A stretch of DNA of 64,000 nucleotides. It comes from Saururus chinensis. Taxonomy: Eukaryota; Streptophyta; Magnoliopsida; Piperales; Saururaceae. The position numbers were made by a program, and so were the translations under genes. Positions 1-10,193 of the stretch are shown piece after piece; within the stretch, counting starts at the first letter, position 1, and the number at the start of each line of letters is the position of its first letter. The notes beneath the pieces are model-generated. The model did no database searches, had not been told where the DNA came from, and worked only from the letters and a program-made list of their open reading frames with translations. The stretch is taken from assembly GCA_035235625.1 (NCBI GenBank), contig CP141142.1, forward strand, positions 39,380,995 to 39,444,994, given 5' to 3'.

Positions 1-99
1 AACCATTCAGAGATACTTTTTCCATCCCGTTTTGGCATCATTGGCCATTTAAAGATGTCTTTTCTGTCTCGCTTTGGTGTCATTGACCATACTTTTTTT
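1..99. other. Flank of first MULE with a short tandem duplication
   Basis: No gene is visible. A segment of roughly 46 bp occurs twice in tandem: 'cccgttttggcatcattggc' near 26 is followed by a diverged copy, 'ctcgctttggtgtcattgac', near 69. Origin unknown. Confidence 0.5.
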
Positions 100-381
100 A
101 GAAAAATTATTTAAATAATAATTAATTTTTTTTACCGATTTGGACTCAAAGTGGTGTTACTTTTTGCCATACAAGCTATCACGGAGTAGAAGAGCAGACT
201 ACCTGTGACATGTGCTAAAGCGCACACACGTGGGAAAGTGTTGTATACAAGGTGTGCATACATTATGGGAACTACCCTTAGTGTTGCATATTATGTATAC
301 AGACATTGCGGGGAAGGCCTGCAACATTGCGCAACATGTGTGCGCAACGTTGCTCAGAAAATACGCAACGATACGCATACA

Positions 382-413
382 TAGTTGGCTATGTTGGGAC
401 ACATAGCCAACTA
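382..413. repeat. Perfect 12-bp stem hairpin with 8-nt loop
   Basis: tagttggctatg (382-393) and catagccaacta (402-413) are exact inverted copies around the loop ttgggaca. A TATA-like sequence (tatata, 450-455) lies 37 bp downstream. A similar hairpin-then-TATA arrangement occurs in the solo LTR at 8704-8756. Function unknown. Confidence 0.75.
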
Positions 414-1097
414 GTACATATTTGAATACTTAAGATGTCTCCTCCTCCCTATATAGTGCTTGAGGGTCCTTGGGAGTGTTCTTGGGCAGTTTGGTGAAAT
501 TCGGAGATATCATTCCTGTATGACCACTTTGGCTGCCACTCCAAAGAAATGCAAGAAATCTCTTATGTTATATAGGGGGGACATAGTGAGCTGAAATGAT
601 AAAGTTGTTGGTATGATGCCTAACCTTGCAACATGTTGTCCTAGATGACAACAAAAGTTTGTTGCCTTACTAGCTATCATGCCAGGAGCCCTGTCTGCTG
701 GGGGATGGGGCTCTCCGACCCATCGGGCAGCCATCCAGCCTTATGGCCTTGTTGGATATAAAGACCCTTGCATGCACATGGCTGAGATGGATGTTCCGGA
801 TGTCCGGGTTGCCTAAGTTGGATCCGTGCATAGGAAAGAGGTGTCCCCCTCCGACTAGCTCGCTTCAGAAATGTCTCAGCACGTTTGTACATCTGCCTTG
901 GGACGGGTTCGTTGCTTGGCTTCGCGGGCTAGACACTTGGTCGAATGGAATGAGGTCATGACCTTGACGAATAAAGGCTTACTCGCTTGGCTGTTTGGCC
1001 TTGCGAGTGCCACACGACGGGCATTCCCCGAGCGTCCCCGTGACAAGGCGTCAGTCAAGCAGCTGGCCCTTGAGTGGCTTTTTATTTTATTTTTTTA

Positions 1098-1242
1098 TGT
1101 AATTTCGTTATTAGAAAAGACGAAATCAACTTTAAGTTGTTTTCGTCCTTTCAAATGACGAAATTGTTTTTAAAAAAATTAAGTGATTTCGTCCTTCTAA
1201 AGTACGAAATCAACTTAACATGATGCAAAGGACGAAATCACA
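1098..1242. repeat. Cluster of TTTCGTC/GACGAAA palindromic motifs
   Basis: Alternating copies of tttcgtc or tttcgtt and gacgaaat occur about every 25-45 bp across this stretch, and again near 1625-1657 and 2150-2250 inside the same MULE. The same motif forms a perfect palindrome in the other MULE at 55889-55922. Such arrays could be subterminal transposase-binding repeats (inference). Confidence 0.6.
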
Positions 1243-1286
1243 TGAATTTTAAAAAAAAGTACATGGAGTTGTCGTTGCTCTACCAT

Positions 1287-1518
1287 GACTATATGATCTT
1301 GCTGGCGTCGTCGGGCTGATAAGAGCAAAGATGTTGCAGCAAAAGAGCATCTTGATGACACCGATGCCCCCTCTGAAGGTGCCGGAGATGTGGTCGAAAT
1401 CCCAGCAGAAGATCTTGCATTTTGGGTCACAATTATAGATGCGGAAGCCGCAGTCAGTGTCAGCGACAAAGCAGCCGTAGTCTTGGTTGAAGGAGAGGTA
1501 GAGGAGGGTGGGGGTGCC
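1287..1518 (-). pseudogene. ATG18-like WD40 fragment, minus-strand copy
   Basis: The minus strand encodes [20 protein letters not shown] followed by CDP and, further on, KMLFCC. This closely matches the first WD40 blade of plant autophagy proteins of the ATG18/WIPI family (SFNQDxGCFAxGTDxGFRIYN). Only about 70 codons are present, without a start, the later blades or the FRRG lipid-binding motif. It is a captured gene fragment inside MULE 1. A near-identical piece lies in the opposite orientation at 1918-2150, so a read-through transcript could fold into a long hairpin. The ORF on this strand with a conventional start is in a different frame and is not meaningful. Confidence 0.7.
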
Positions 1519-1917
1519 TTAACAAAACTATGCATCTTATTTTAATTTTTCGATCTCTAAATGAGCCTGTCTTAATAGTTGATATTTTTTCTATTCGCCC
1601 ATCATTTTCATCATTTAAGGTGATGATTTCGTCGTTCAAAACGACGCAATCACGACACTTACGTCAATTTCAATTTAATACTACGAGTGCATGATGTTTC
1701 AATTTCATACTTTCAACTTAATATTACAAGTGCATGATGTGACGTTTCAATTTTAAGTGCATGACGTTTCCATATCTTCAAGTGCACGATGTTTCAATTT
1801 TATACTTTGACGTTTTCATATCTTTAAGTACATTTCAATTCCATACTTTAAGTGCATAATATAACTGAAAAATAAAAGTCAACTAAAATTTTTACCCTCG
1901 TCCAACTCTTCTTCACT

Positions 1918-2150
1918 CCCCCTCCCCCCACCCACTTCTACCTCTCCTTTAACCAGGTCCACAACTGCTTCGTTACTGGCATCGACCGTGGCTTCCGTAT
2001 CTATAATTGCGACCCCTTCCGCAAGATCTTCTATCGGGATTTCAACCATATCTCTGTCGCTCCCAAACAGGGCATCAACATCATTGAGATGCTCTTTCCC
2101 TGTAGCATCCTCGTTCTTGTCAGCTCGACGACGCCAGTAAAATTATGTAG
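1918..2150 (+). pseudogene. ATG18-like WD40 fragment, plus-strand copy
   Basis: The plus strand reads [20 protein letters not shown], then CDPFRKIF and IIEMLF, the first WD40 blade of ATG18/WIPI-type autophagy proteins. It is the inverted partner of 1287-1518, aligning over almost its whole length with scattered substitutions. It is truncated on both sides and cannot make a functional propeller. Capture and inverted duplication by the surrounding MULE is the simplest explanation. Confidence 0.7.
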
Positions 2151-2366
2151 TGATTTCGTCATTCTAGAGGACGAAATAACTTAAATATTTTTAAAACGAT
2201 TTCGTTATTTAAAAAGACGAACATTTCAAAGGACAAAATCACATAAAAAAAATAACATAAGTACTAGCCGCTTTACTGGCGCCTGCATTGCAAAAAGTAA
2301 CATTATTTTAAAAAATATTTCTCAAAGTAGTCTAAATTAGTATTTTTTATTTAAATAATTTTTTAT

Positions 2367-2984
2367 TTTTTTTAACAATCCCCCATCTTCCCTTTCCCTC
2401 TTTTAAGTAATTTTTAATAAAAATAATATTAAAATAATTAATCTGACTTTGAGTCATTTTGCCACCACATAGGGAAATGGATTTTAAAGTTTCCCATTAA
2501 AAATGCTTTTAGTTGCTGCACTAGAACTACTATGTACGCTGTGGCGCACATTGTTCAAAGGTTTTGAGTCTGTCAAATGTAACTGTGTGAGTCTCTCATT
2601 TCCCCAGGGTTGAGGTCTGCAATTATCACAGCAGACACTTGTTCAAAAGACTACCGATGCCTGCGCAGGTAGGAGCAACTGAGCTCTACCCAGTCCCACA
2701 CTTAGACTGGCCTCTCGCCTTGCTTTGTTCTTCTGAGATATTATCACCAATGAATGGACGAAATCTTTCACATTTGAATCAAATTTACTGACATCAATTA
2801 TTCTTCATGCGCATCCTCAATTGTTGTTTGGGTTTTTGACAAAAAAAAAAGAGTTATCCTGGTGGGTACAAGGTTGACCCAAGGCAGCCCTGCCCAACGA
2901 GACGCTAGACGAAATCCAACTAACTTCGGCAACCTCTCACTGTCTACCGGTCAAAACTTGCCACTCAAGGAAATTGCTTTTGTG
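2367..2984. other. Intergenic stretch upstream of first small-protein gene
   Basis: AT-rich to 2460, then mixed sequence. Near 2440 a 'gactttgagtcattttgcc' segment resembles the subterminal part of the MULE end, so another MULE relic may abut here. No ORF with recognisable similarity. Confidence 0.4.
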
Positions 2985-2990
2985 TATAAA
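2985..2990 (+). promoter_or_regulatory. TATA box of small-protein gene 1
   Basis: TATAAA 158 bp before the start codon, followed by a C/T-rich leader (ctttctcattcag). The same TATA plus pyrimidine-rich leader layout precedes copies 3 and 4. Confidence 0.6.
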
Positions 2991-3147
2991 TGGCTGTCCG
3001 TCACTCTTTCTCATTCAGTTGTCATCTTCTCCAACAAATCATCGAACTCAAAAGAAATCCTCTTCTGGCAGTGTGAAGGGCCATCTTTGTCTTCTTCTCC
3101 AAAACCTTTGCATAAGCAGATCAAGTAGCTTCACAGAATCCTAGAAA

Positions 3148-3360
3148 ATGTCTTATGGGTCCTGCCCACCTCCACAGAAACAACATGGAAACCCATATCC
3201 TAGAAGGGGCCAAATCAAAGCCAGAATCTTTGCGGCAATCATCAAATTAATCGTTTCACTAGCTTCAAAATCAGGGAAAAGAGGTGGGTCCGGAAGCTCG
3301 GCATCCAGCTGCTCTGATTTCACTGACTGTGCTTCTGGAGAGCATTCTGACGCCTATTAA
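3148..3360 (+). CDS. Small basic protein, family copy 1 (70 aa)
   Basis: I do not recognise a named family. The single-exon 70-aa product has a Pro/Gln N-terminus (PPPQKQH), the core GNPYPRRGQIKARIF, a short amphipathic stretch (AAIIKLIVSLASKSGKR) and a Ser-rich acidic tail. There is no signal peptide or membrane span. Three further copies in the window share the core GNPYPxRGQxxxRIxxxxIK, which supports real coding. The start is the first ATG after a clear TATA box and leader. This copy diverges more from copies 2 and 3 than those do from each other, and its tail (SSASS..SGEHSDA) is comparable to that of copy 4 (SSAST..SEGQSDA). Localisation and partner are unknown; the basic core might bind nucleic acid or membrane (speculation). 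Confidence 0.6.
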   Translation: MSYGSCPPPQKQHGNPYPRRGQIKARIFAAIIKLIVSLASKSGKRGGSGSSASSCSDFTDCASGEHSDAY

Positions 3361-5653
3361 GTTCAGTCAGAATTGATCTGAACTATTCGGTCTTGTGAGA
3401 TAATTTTTTCTCTGAATTGCCTGGGTGCATCTGAGTTCTCAATGTTTAATTGTATTTTTTCATTTGTTCTTGATTTTTTCCTTCTTGGTTTCTGGATAGA
3501 AATCAGAGAAGGTGCAAAGTGGCGTTAGAAACTCGCATATGTAAATGTTCTGTTCATGCGGGGAAGTAATCAAAATGTACAGCGAATAAACCAATTCTTA
3601 TTTCTGATTCATATCTAAAGTTGTTGTATTGATTTTTACTTCGATGATCAAAATCCCCGGCATATTTGTGTTGAAATCTCACTAACCTCTGATTTGTTTG
3701 GTCATGGGTGTTAAAAGTTTTGTGTTCTGGACTACACAAGGGTATAAGTGGTTTGAAGATTGGAGACAGAGAATGAAAAAGCACTTTTGATCGACAAAGG
3801 AGAAAGGTGGAGAGATTGAAGTTTTAGCTTTTTATATCCATTATTCAATTATGGCCCAATCCATAGAGAAGATAAATGGGCTTATTAACAAATTCTTCAA
3901 GTCAAGGATAAATCTGCCCATGGCTATAGCTTTCTGGATAGTGAGCCGAAGCCCCGTATCTGAGTTATGGAGATAAATTAAATAATTAATTGATTAATTA
4001 ATATTTATATGATATGATGGCTACTTATAGTTTGAGACGAAGCCTTTGACCATTAGATCATGGCTAGATACATAAGTTAGCTCCAATTTAACTATTTAAT
4101 ACTCCTTAGTCCTTATGTCTTAAATTAATAGTTCTATTTAGAAAAAAAAAATTATTTTATATTAATATTTGACCATTAGATCATGGCTAGAGAGTTAATT
4201 ACTTAAAATGGAGTATCATAAACTTATTTTATTTAAGACTTAATAAAAAATATTATTTTTTTAATATAACTATTAATATGGGTTGGAGGGAGTACGACCT
4301 ACTGACCCTTGAGACGACAGAAAGCCTAGAGAAGTGGCTTGCAATGGAGCTTAAATGTTATGTTGGAATTTCATGTTGATTAATCTCTAGTACACAAATA
4401 AGAGGTTTGCAGATTGGAAGTGAATGTCAAATATGAAACTTATTGCCTAAGAAGGCTCTTTCACTTATTCAACATGCGTGACGTTTTGAATGATCATTGA
4501 ACCTTGGAAGTCTCTAAGCCTTCTTGGAGATAAGGGACACAAGAAAATGTGATCACCCAGAAAAGGTTTGGCGAGACTGGATCTCTTGTCGTGTGTCACT
4601 GGGATGAACAATTTTTAGTAGAAGCAAAACCTACCACATGACCGAAGCACGGAACTAAAACCATAATATTAGTACTGCACTGTACAAATAAATTAAAAAA
4701 AATATTTTTAACTAATTTTTATCTTGGAGCTTTATCTAGGCTGGTCCGGTTCTAGTTTGGGGCTTGTCTGACAACTATTTAAAAAACCGAAGAAAAATAC
4801 CTTAATAACTATTTTATACTTTAATTTAGCTTAAAATGGTTTTAAAAGGCATCCTAAATTGATGACATTACCTTAGTATGGCACTTTCTTCTTCCTACAT
4901 GTAAAAGATAAATGAATCAAAAGGGGTCTAATCAGGTTGTGTTGCTGATGATGAATCATGAGGGTTACGATCATCTGTTAATGTGAATGCATGAATGAGT
5001 GCAAATGTAGAGATAGATAAGACTGATAGAGATCAATGTTTCTGGTCCTATTGATCTGGCCCAAGCTAGGACTGCTCCAGTTTAAAAATTCCTAAAGCAC
5101 GTGGGCAACCACCATCACATGGAAAAAATTGACTTGTGGGTAGTCAGCCCAGCACGGGCGGCCCGGGACAAATGAGTCAAGATGGAGCCCAAATGCAGTT
5201 TGGACTTCAATTTTGTTGTAAGTTGTAACCCGTGCTGGTCCATTTTTTACTCCATTGAATGCTTCTAGTGACACTGAATGGAATACCAGGCGGCAGTCAT
5301 CAGCTCTGACTCAGTACAGGACAGAAAAGTTGGCTCAAGTCTCTGTCAGACTTGAAGAAAGAAGGAGGCGAGTTGGTAAGAACTCCAGAGTCCACATCAT
5401 AACACACATAAAGATGGACAAGTTTTGGCGTTACTGAAAACCTGAAACGCCGGCAGTCTTGGTCAATGTCTCAGCTCCAGAACATATCCCGGCAGATGTT
5501 TGAAACAGTCATTAAAGTCTGAATTGGGATTATCAAAACTCTGTATCAGCCCAATTCAATAATCGAGTTCAACGCTTGAGTTCTCACTCGCTTAGCAAGA
5601 ATATGTGAATATTTAGGAGTAGAAACATTTTGTTTGTTTACTTGCTTGATGAG
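3361..5653. other. Intergenic region with one MITE
   Basis: It holds the 3' flank of small-protein gene 1, a MITE at 4100-4294 and otherwise unstructured AT-rich sequence. The phrase 'gaccattagatcatggctag' occurs just before the MITE (near 4049) and again inside it (near 4171), a short direct repeat. No further gene is supported. Confidence 0.5.
4100..4294. mobile_element. Stowaway-type MITE
   Basis: It begins TACTCCTTAGTCC and ends GGAGGGAGTA, the imperfect inverted ends typical of Tc1/mariner-derived Stowaway MITEs. The inner arms taaattaatagttctattt and ataactattaat also pair. Non-coding, non-autonomous. Confidence 0.55.
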
Positions 5654-6179
5654 TATTGACCGTTGAAACTCAATTACGGGTTAAGTAAAGGCTGGGCTTT
5701 GTCTCTCACGACCTAAGTTATAAATTAAGAAGCCATTATATATATTGAGTTGATGATATATTTTAAACTACTTGATGACGTATTCTAAGCTAGAGAAGAG
5801 AGTTTAGAGCCGCCACAACCCAAAATTGAGAGGTTAACGTAGGGTAATGAAGAGAGAAGAAAAATAAGAAGAATTTTCTTCTTGTGTCTTGTGTGAGGAG
5901 TATTGCCGAGAGATATTTGTAATTCTCTTATAATTATTTCTCTATCTAGTAGAATTGTGTGATCATGTGGATGTAGGTAACAAGGCTGAACCACGTAATT
6001 TTTTGTGTTCTTATTTTGCTTTCTTGTTGGCATTTTTAAATACTTTATTTCACAGTACAAGTAGAGAATAATAAAATTATACTTTCTTTGCCCAGAACTA
6101 GAGAACAATATATTTATACTATATTCGGCCAAAAGTAGAGTACAATAACTATATACTTTGTTTGGTTTTATCTCCCACA
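5654..6179 (+). repeat. 5' LTR of the Copia element
   Basis: Direct copy of 12250-12787. Shared blocks include 'gacctaagttataaattaag', 'ttcttcttgtgtcttgtgtg' and 'agtacaagtagagaata'. The two LTRs differ by many substitutions and small indels, so the insertion is old. The 178-aa antisense ORF here is fortuitous. Confidence 0.85.
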
Positions 6180-6203
6180 ATTGGCATTGGAACTTCAGGA
6201 GGA

Positions 6204-6764
6204 GATGGCCGATGATAATAAGTTCAAGATAGAGAAGTTCAATGACCAAAATTACAGATTTTGGTGATGCAAATTGTAGATTACTTGTACCAAAGAGATC
6301 TTTATCAACCATTGTTGTCAACTAAGCCTTTTAGTGAAGACAAGGTAGAAGAGATTGCAAGGTGGGAGTTGCTTGATCGCAAGGCTCTAGGAGCGGTCAG
6401 GTTATCTATTTCTTCTTCGGTGGTTTCAAACATCACAAAGGCCAAGACCACGAAAGAATGCTTTAATCTGCTTGAGCGGTTGTATGCAAGCCCTTCTTCT
6501 ACAAACAAGGTACATCTTGTGACCAGTTTCCTTAACTTAAAAATGTCTGATGATGAGACTGTGGCCAATCACTTGAATTTGTTTTATGCTTTGGTTAATC
6601 AACTAGAGGCAATATATGTTAATTTTATTGAAGATATACAGTCTATTGTTTTGCTAAAGTCTTTGCCATATGATTATGAATCATTTAAAGTTGTTGTTCA
6701 TAGTTTCCATAATACAAATAAATTTAAGTTGAATGAAGTGTATGAAATGATATTGGATTAAGAA
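6204..6764 (+). pseudogene. Copia gag (UBN2-type) remnant
   Basis: The start MADDNKFKIEKFNDQNYRFW is followed by a stop where Copia gag continues. The downstream frame holds the UBN2 gag domain: LDRKALGAVRLSIS, then CFNLLERLY, the block LKMSDDETVANHLN and LKSLPYDYESF. This is the Tnt1/Tork-type capsid domain. Zinc-knuckle residues after 6900 (CWQYG, GHLKK) are degraded. Two or more stops or frameshifts rule out an intact protein. Confidence 0.75.
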
Positions 6765-7179
6765 ACATGACGTAAGGGTGGTTCTTCTTCGTCTGGTTCT
6801 GCCCTGACTATGGAGGAAAGGGGGTGGCAACCTCAAAGAGGCAAACCAGGATGGAGAGGGAAGTCTAGGAGGGGGTATTCCATGTTTAAGCACCATAAGG
6901 GTGATGGGGCTTGTTGGCAGTATGGGTAGAAAGGCCACTTAAAGAAATATTTCTCAAACCCCCCTCATGATGGAGCACAAAATCATGTTAAAAATAATGT
7001 TAATGTTACCGAAGCTGATTTCATGTTATTGTCTATGAAAAGTAAATGTGATGTTTGGATTATTGATTGGTGCCTCATTTTATGCTATTTCTAGAAAAAA
7101 TTTGATGCAGAATTTTGTAGCTAGTGATTTGGGCAATGTTTATTTGGGTAATGATCAAGCTTGTGAAATCATAGGCAAG

Positions 7180-8232
7180 AGTAACATATAATTGTTAATT
7201 TTTGATAATGTTGTGCTTGTGTTAAAAGATGTTTGTCTTGTACCTCGTTTGACAAAGAATATTATTTCTATTAGTCAATTAGCTGCTTGTGATATTATTA
7301 CTCACTTTATGAGTGATAGTTAGAAGATGAGTAAAGGCATCATGGTTGTGGCTAAGGGGAAGAAAATTGGAACATTGTATATGACATCTAGTTGTTCTAA
7401 GAAATCTATTGGAGTGGTCTCTAATGTAGCTGATGTCAGTTTGTAGCATTGTCGCCTCGAACACATATCAAAGAAGGGGATGAAAGTGTTATAGGCTAAA
7501 GGGAAGTTACCTAATTTGAGGTGTGTAGATTTGGATTTTTGTGAGCATTGCATCATGGGCAAGTAAGACAAAGTTTCCTTTTCACAGGCTACCCCATAAC
7601 GTAGGTTAGAGCGTCTTGAGCTTGTATACACGGATGTTTGGAGACCAGCACAGGTTCCATTCCTTAGAGGTGCGTCTTACTTCATTACTTTTATTGATGA
7701 TACTTCTCGCAAGTCATGAGTTTACTTTGCTAAGAATAAATTAGATGTATTTTTTATCTTTGTGCAATGAAAAATACTTGTTGAGAATGAGACAAGATTA
7801 GAATTGAAGTGTTTGGAGTCATGCAATAGAGGTGAGTATTGTAGTAGGAAATTCCAGTCCTACTGTGATAAGCATGGCGTTTGAAGGTTGCTTACTACTC
7901 CTAGATAGCCCAAACAGAATGGTGTTGCAGAGCGGATGAACAGGACCATCATGAAGAAGACACACAGTATAAGGCTACACTGTGCCCTTCCGCTCTCATT
8001 CTAGAGTTTTGCTGTTGACACTGCAACATATTTGATCAATAGGTTTCCATGCTACCCCTTAAATGGAGGCATCCCTGAAGAGGCTTGGTCAAAGAAGGAG
8101 GTAAAGATTGATCACGTATGTGTCTTTGGTTGTGCTGCTTATGTACATGTTGATGCAGAGCACAGAGGGAAGTTGGATTCAAAGTTCAACAAGTACTACT
8201 TTGTTGGTTATAGTGGAAATACTTATTGCTAT
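7180..8232 (+). pseudogene. Copia GAG-pre-integrase and integrase remnant
   Basis: Conserved blocks in order: TKNIISISQLA, HCRLEHISKKGM (GAG-pre-integrase HRLGH motif, its preceding Trp now TAG), CEHCIMGK, YFITFIDDTSR, KQNGVAERMNRTI (integrase core) and FGCAAYVHV. Stops interrupt the frame at 7321, 7444, 7564, 7882, 7906 and 8002. The frame is cut at 8232 by the nested solo LTR and resumes at 10194. Confidence 0.8.
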
Positions 8233-8703
8233 TGTAATGCCCCAGAATTTCAATGTTTTGAAATTCGAGCATTTGGGCCTATTAACGGGTTTTAAGGCCC
8301 ATTAATAATTTTTCTTAAAATTAGACTGTTTTGAGCTTAATTCGTTCAGAGAAGCCTTAAAATATTTGATAGGGCTCGGAGAGAGGAACATATCAAGCCC
8401 AATAACTTGTCAAATGGACACCAAGATAGTAGGCTATGACATCAGGAAGTGTGCCATAGGTGGGACCCACTTTAATTTTGCATAAAAATATGCCCTTGTA
8501 CGGTCTTGTTTCGTAGGGCTCGTCAATATGAGTCTAACGATACTAAGAACGTGCAATTCCGCATTAAGGGTAAGGAGTTACACTTATTTGAATATTTCAA
8601 TTGAAAAATACGCGAGAGCTAACGCAATGGCTGGAGTCAGCCAACCCACCTTACCGTGCCACATTGCGGCAATTAAACTGCCAAAATGCAACATTGATTT
8701 TGG

Positions 8704-8757
8704 CCTCTGGATGCGCGTCACATGTCGCGCATCCAGAGGGCCTTTGTGCCTATATAA
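8704..8757 (+). promoter_or_regulatory. LTR promoter: perfect 14-bp hairpin followed by TATA box
   Basis: cctctggatgcgcg (8704-8717) and cgcgcatccagagg (8726-8739) are exact inverted copies around an 8-nt loop. TATATAAGGG starts 12 bp later. A TATA box in this place is expected for an LTR promoter; a perfect GC-rich hairpin directly upstream is notable and might be a binding site or an RNA structure. Confidence 0.7.
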
Positions 8758-8959
8758 GGGAGAGGGATGGGGAGGTCCAATGGCCCATCCCTTTATCCTC
8801 TCCTTCCTTGTGTGTAACACACGTTTCTTCACCGCTTCTTGCCCATTTTTACCTATTCAAAAATTAAACTTACCTAAATTGAGGGTGTTCGATGTCATGA
8901 GATAGTCCATTTTTTGAGATAGCCTCTCTAAAAGGTGGGAAAGACCCGGGGTAAGAGGA

Positions 8960-9182
8960 GGCCTTGTCCGCGACCCCCATGAGGAGATTGTCCCAGCGCT
9001 AGGGGAGGTTTTGCCCACTTCACCCAAGCCGAACGAGGAGACTATTCTCGTGCTAAGGGAGGTTCTGCAAGCCTCACTCGAGCCGAATAAGGAAATTGTC
9101 CCAGTGTTAGGGGAGGTTCTGCCCTCTTCACCCGAGCTAGATAAGGAGATTATATCTGCACAAGGGGAGGTGTCGTCCACCG
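8960..9182 (+). repeat. About four 60-bp tandem repeats in the solo LTR
   Basis: The unit reads roughly GAGGAGATTGTCCCAGCGCT..GGGGAGGTTTTGCCC..TCACCC.AGCCGA. Four diverged units follow one another. Short ORFs on both strands (PNKEIVPVLGEVL-type repeats) are by-products of the repeat. Confidence 0.75.
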
Positions 9183-10193
9183 TATATAAGCTGACTACGA
9201 GTGAAGACCTTACGAGGGTAGGTGGCTTTAACTTCTAATTTCGTGCTATGACTAGACCATATGATTTTATAAATATATTAAATAAAGTATTATTTCAAAA
9301 TTAGATGTTATTTATTAGGGGTCAGGTGAACGTTAAGATAATAGTGGATCATACACCTCTAAGGTGGATTTTATCGTGATACAAGCTTTAAAGATAATAT
9401 TATTATTATCTAAATTTGCATTTACGAATGATTTGACCGGATTTAAAAGGTAGTTATTTGGTATAAAGCCCAAAAACTACAATCGGTTTTGAAGGGTAGC
9501 TATTTGGTGTAAAACTCAAAAGCTATTAGAATTATAACTCCTAGGTACTGCCTATTAAGGCATATGATGCGTCCATGAAGTTAGATATTGTGAGAAGATC
9601 CTCTTCATTCTAATCCCGTTGCCCCACAAGCACGAGTGTATGTCACTTCGGTACCAGTGACATTCTGTGAATGATGTTTTATCCGATTTTGAATCATTTA
9701 TTGGATTCTATGAATTATGATTTATCTGATTTTACTGGATTCTGCAAAGAACTATTTTGTCTGACTTTTCGTATAAGAAGTGTGTTAGATTCAGTTGGTC
9801 GATAATATTATTTTAAGTCGACTTTTGAATGTAAGTTACTATGCTTTATGTTTTAGCATGCTAGTAGAGTTTAACTCTATCTACTGAGTATATTTATACT
9901 TACCCACCCTTAGACATTGCAAGTCTGACCGAAGGAGGCGATATTAATGAAGACTGCTCGCAAAACTTTGAAAGATATATGCTTTATCATATTCTTTTAT
10001 TATGTATTAATTTTGGATGTGAGCGACTTTGATTTTGTTTAGGCACGATATGTCTTATTTTGTAAAAAATTTGTAATTACTTAAATTAATAAATAGTTAC
10101 TCTCTATACGCGGTTGATCTTGGCCCATATTTTATTATTATGAATTGTTGGCACTCAGACCTTTAAAGTACTTTAAAAAGTCGAGGCACTACA

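Larger units (their letters stand above)
100..2366. mobile_element. Mutator-like element (MULE 1) with captured ATG18-like fragments
   Basis: The left end (agaaaaattatttaaataat, from 100) and the right end near 2366 are imperfect inverted repeats. The similarity continues inward: 'gttactttttgcca' near 157 on the left pairs with the reverse complement of 'tgcaaaaagtaac' near 2289 on the right. The same terminal sequence bounds the clearer Pack-MULE at 52810-56072. The interior has no transposase. It holds two inverted copies of a WD40 gene fragment and several TTTCGTC/GACGAAA palindromes. The exact right boundary and the target duplication lie in T-rich sequence and cannot be fixed by eye. The stretch 180-1080 inside has a TATA-like site near 450 and may be a further nested insertion. 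Non-autonomous; movement would need a transposase from elsewhere (inference). Confidence 0.65.
8233..10193 (+). mobile_element. Nested solo LTR (1.96 kb) inside the Copia integrase
   Basis: It starts TGTAATGCCCCAG and ends GGCACTACA, the TG..CA ends of an LTR. The Copia reading frame is restored if it is removed: NTYCY before joins KRWD after. Flanking gctat and attat are an imperfect 5-bp target duplication. No internal coding region and no second LTR were found, so it is a solo LTR left by recombination, probably of a Gypsy element given its length. It carries a TATA box (8751-8757), a 14-bp hairpin just upstream and a 60-bp tandem repeat downstream. Confidence 0.75.

Noticed and set aside
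1215..1535. 106-aa minus-strand ORF (Ser/Thr/Ala-rich)
   Set aside because: Wrong frame over the ATG18-like fragment; the correct frame shows WD40 motifs.
5785..6321. 178-aa minus-strand ORF
   Set aside because: Lies across the Copia 5' LTR and gag start in antisense; composition is AT-driven.
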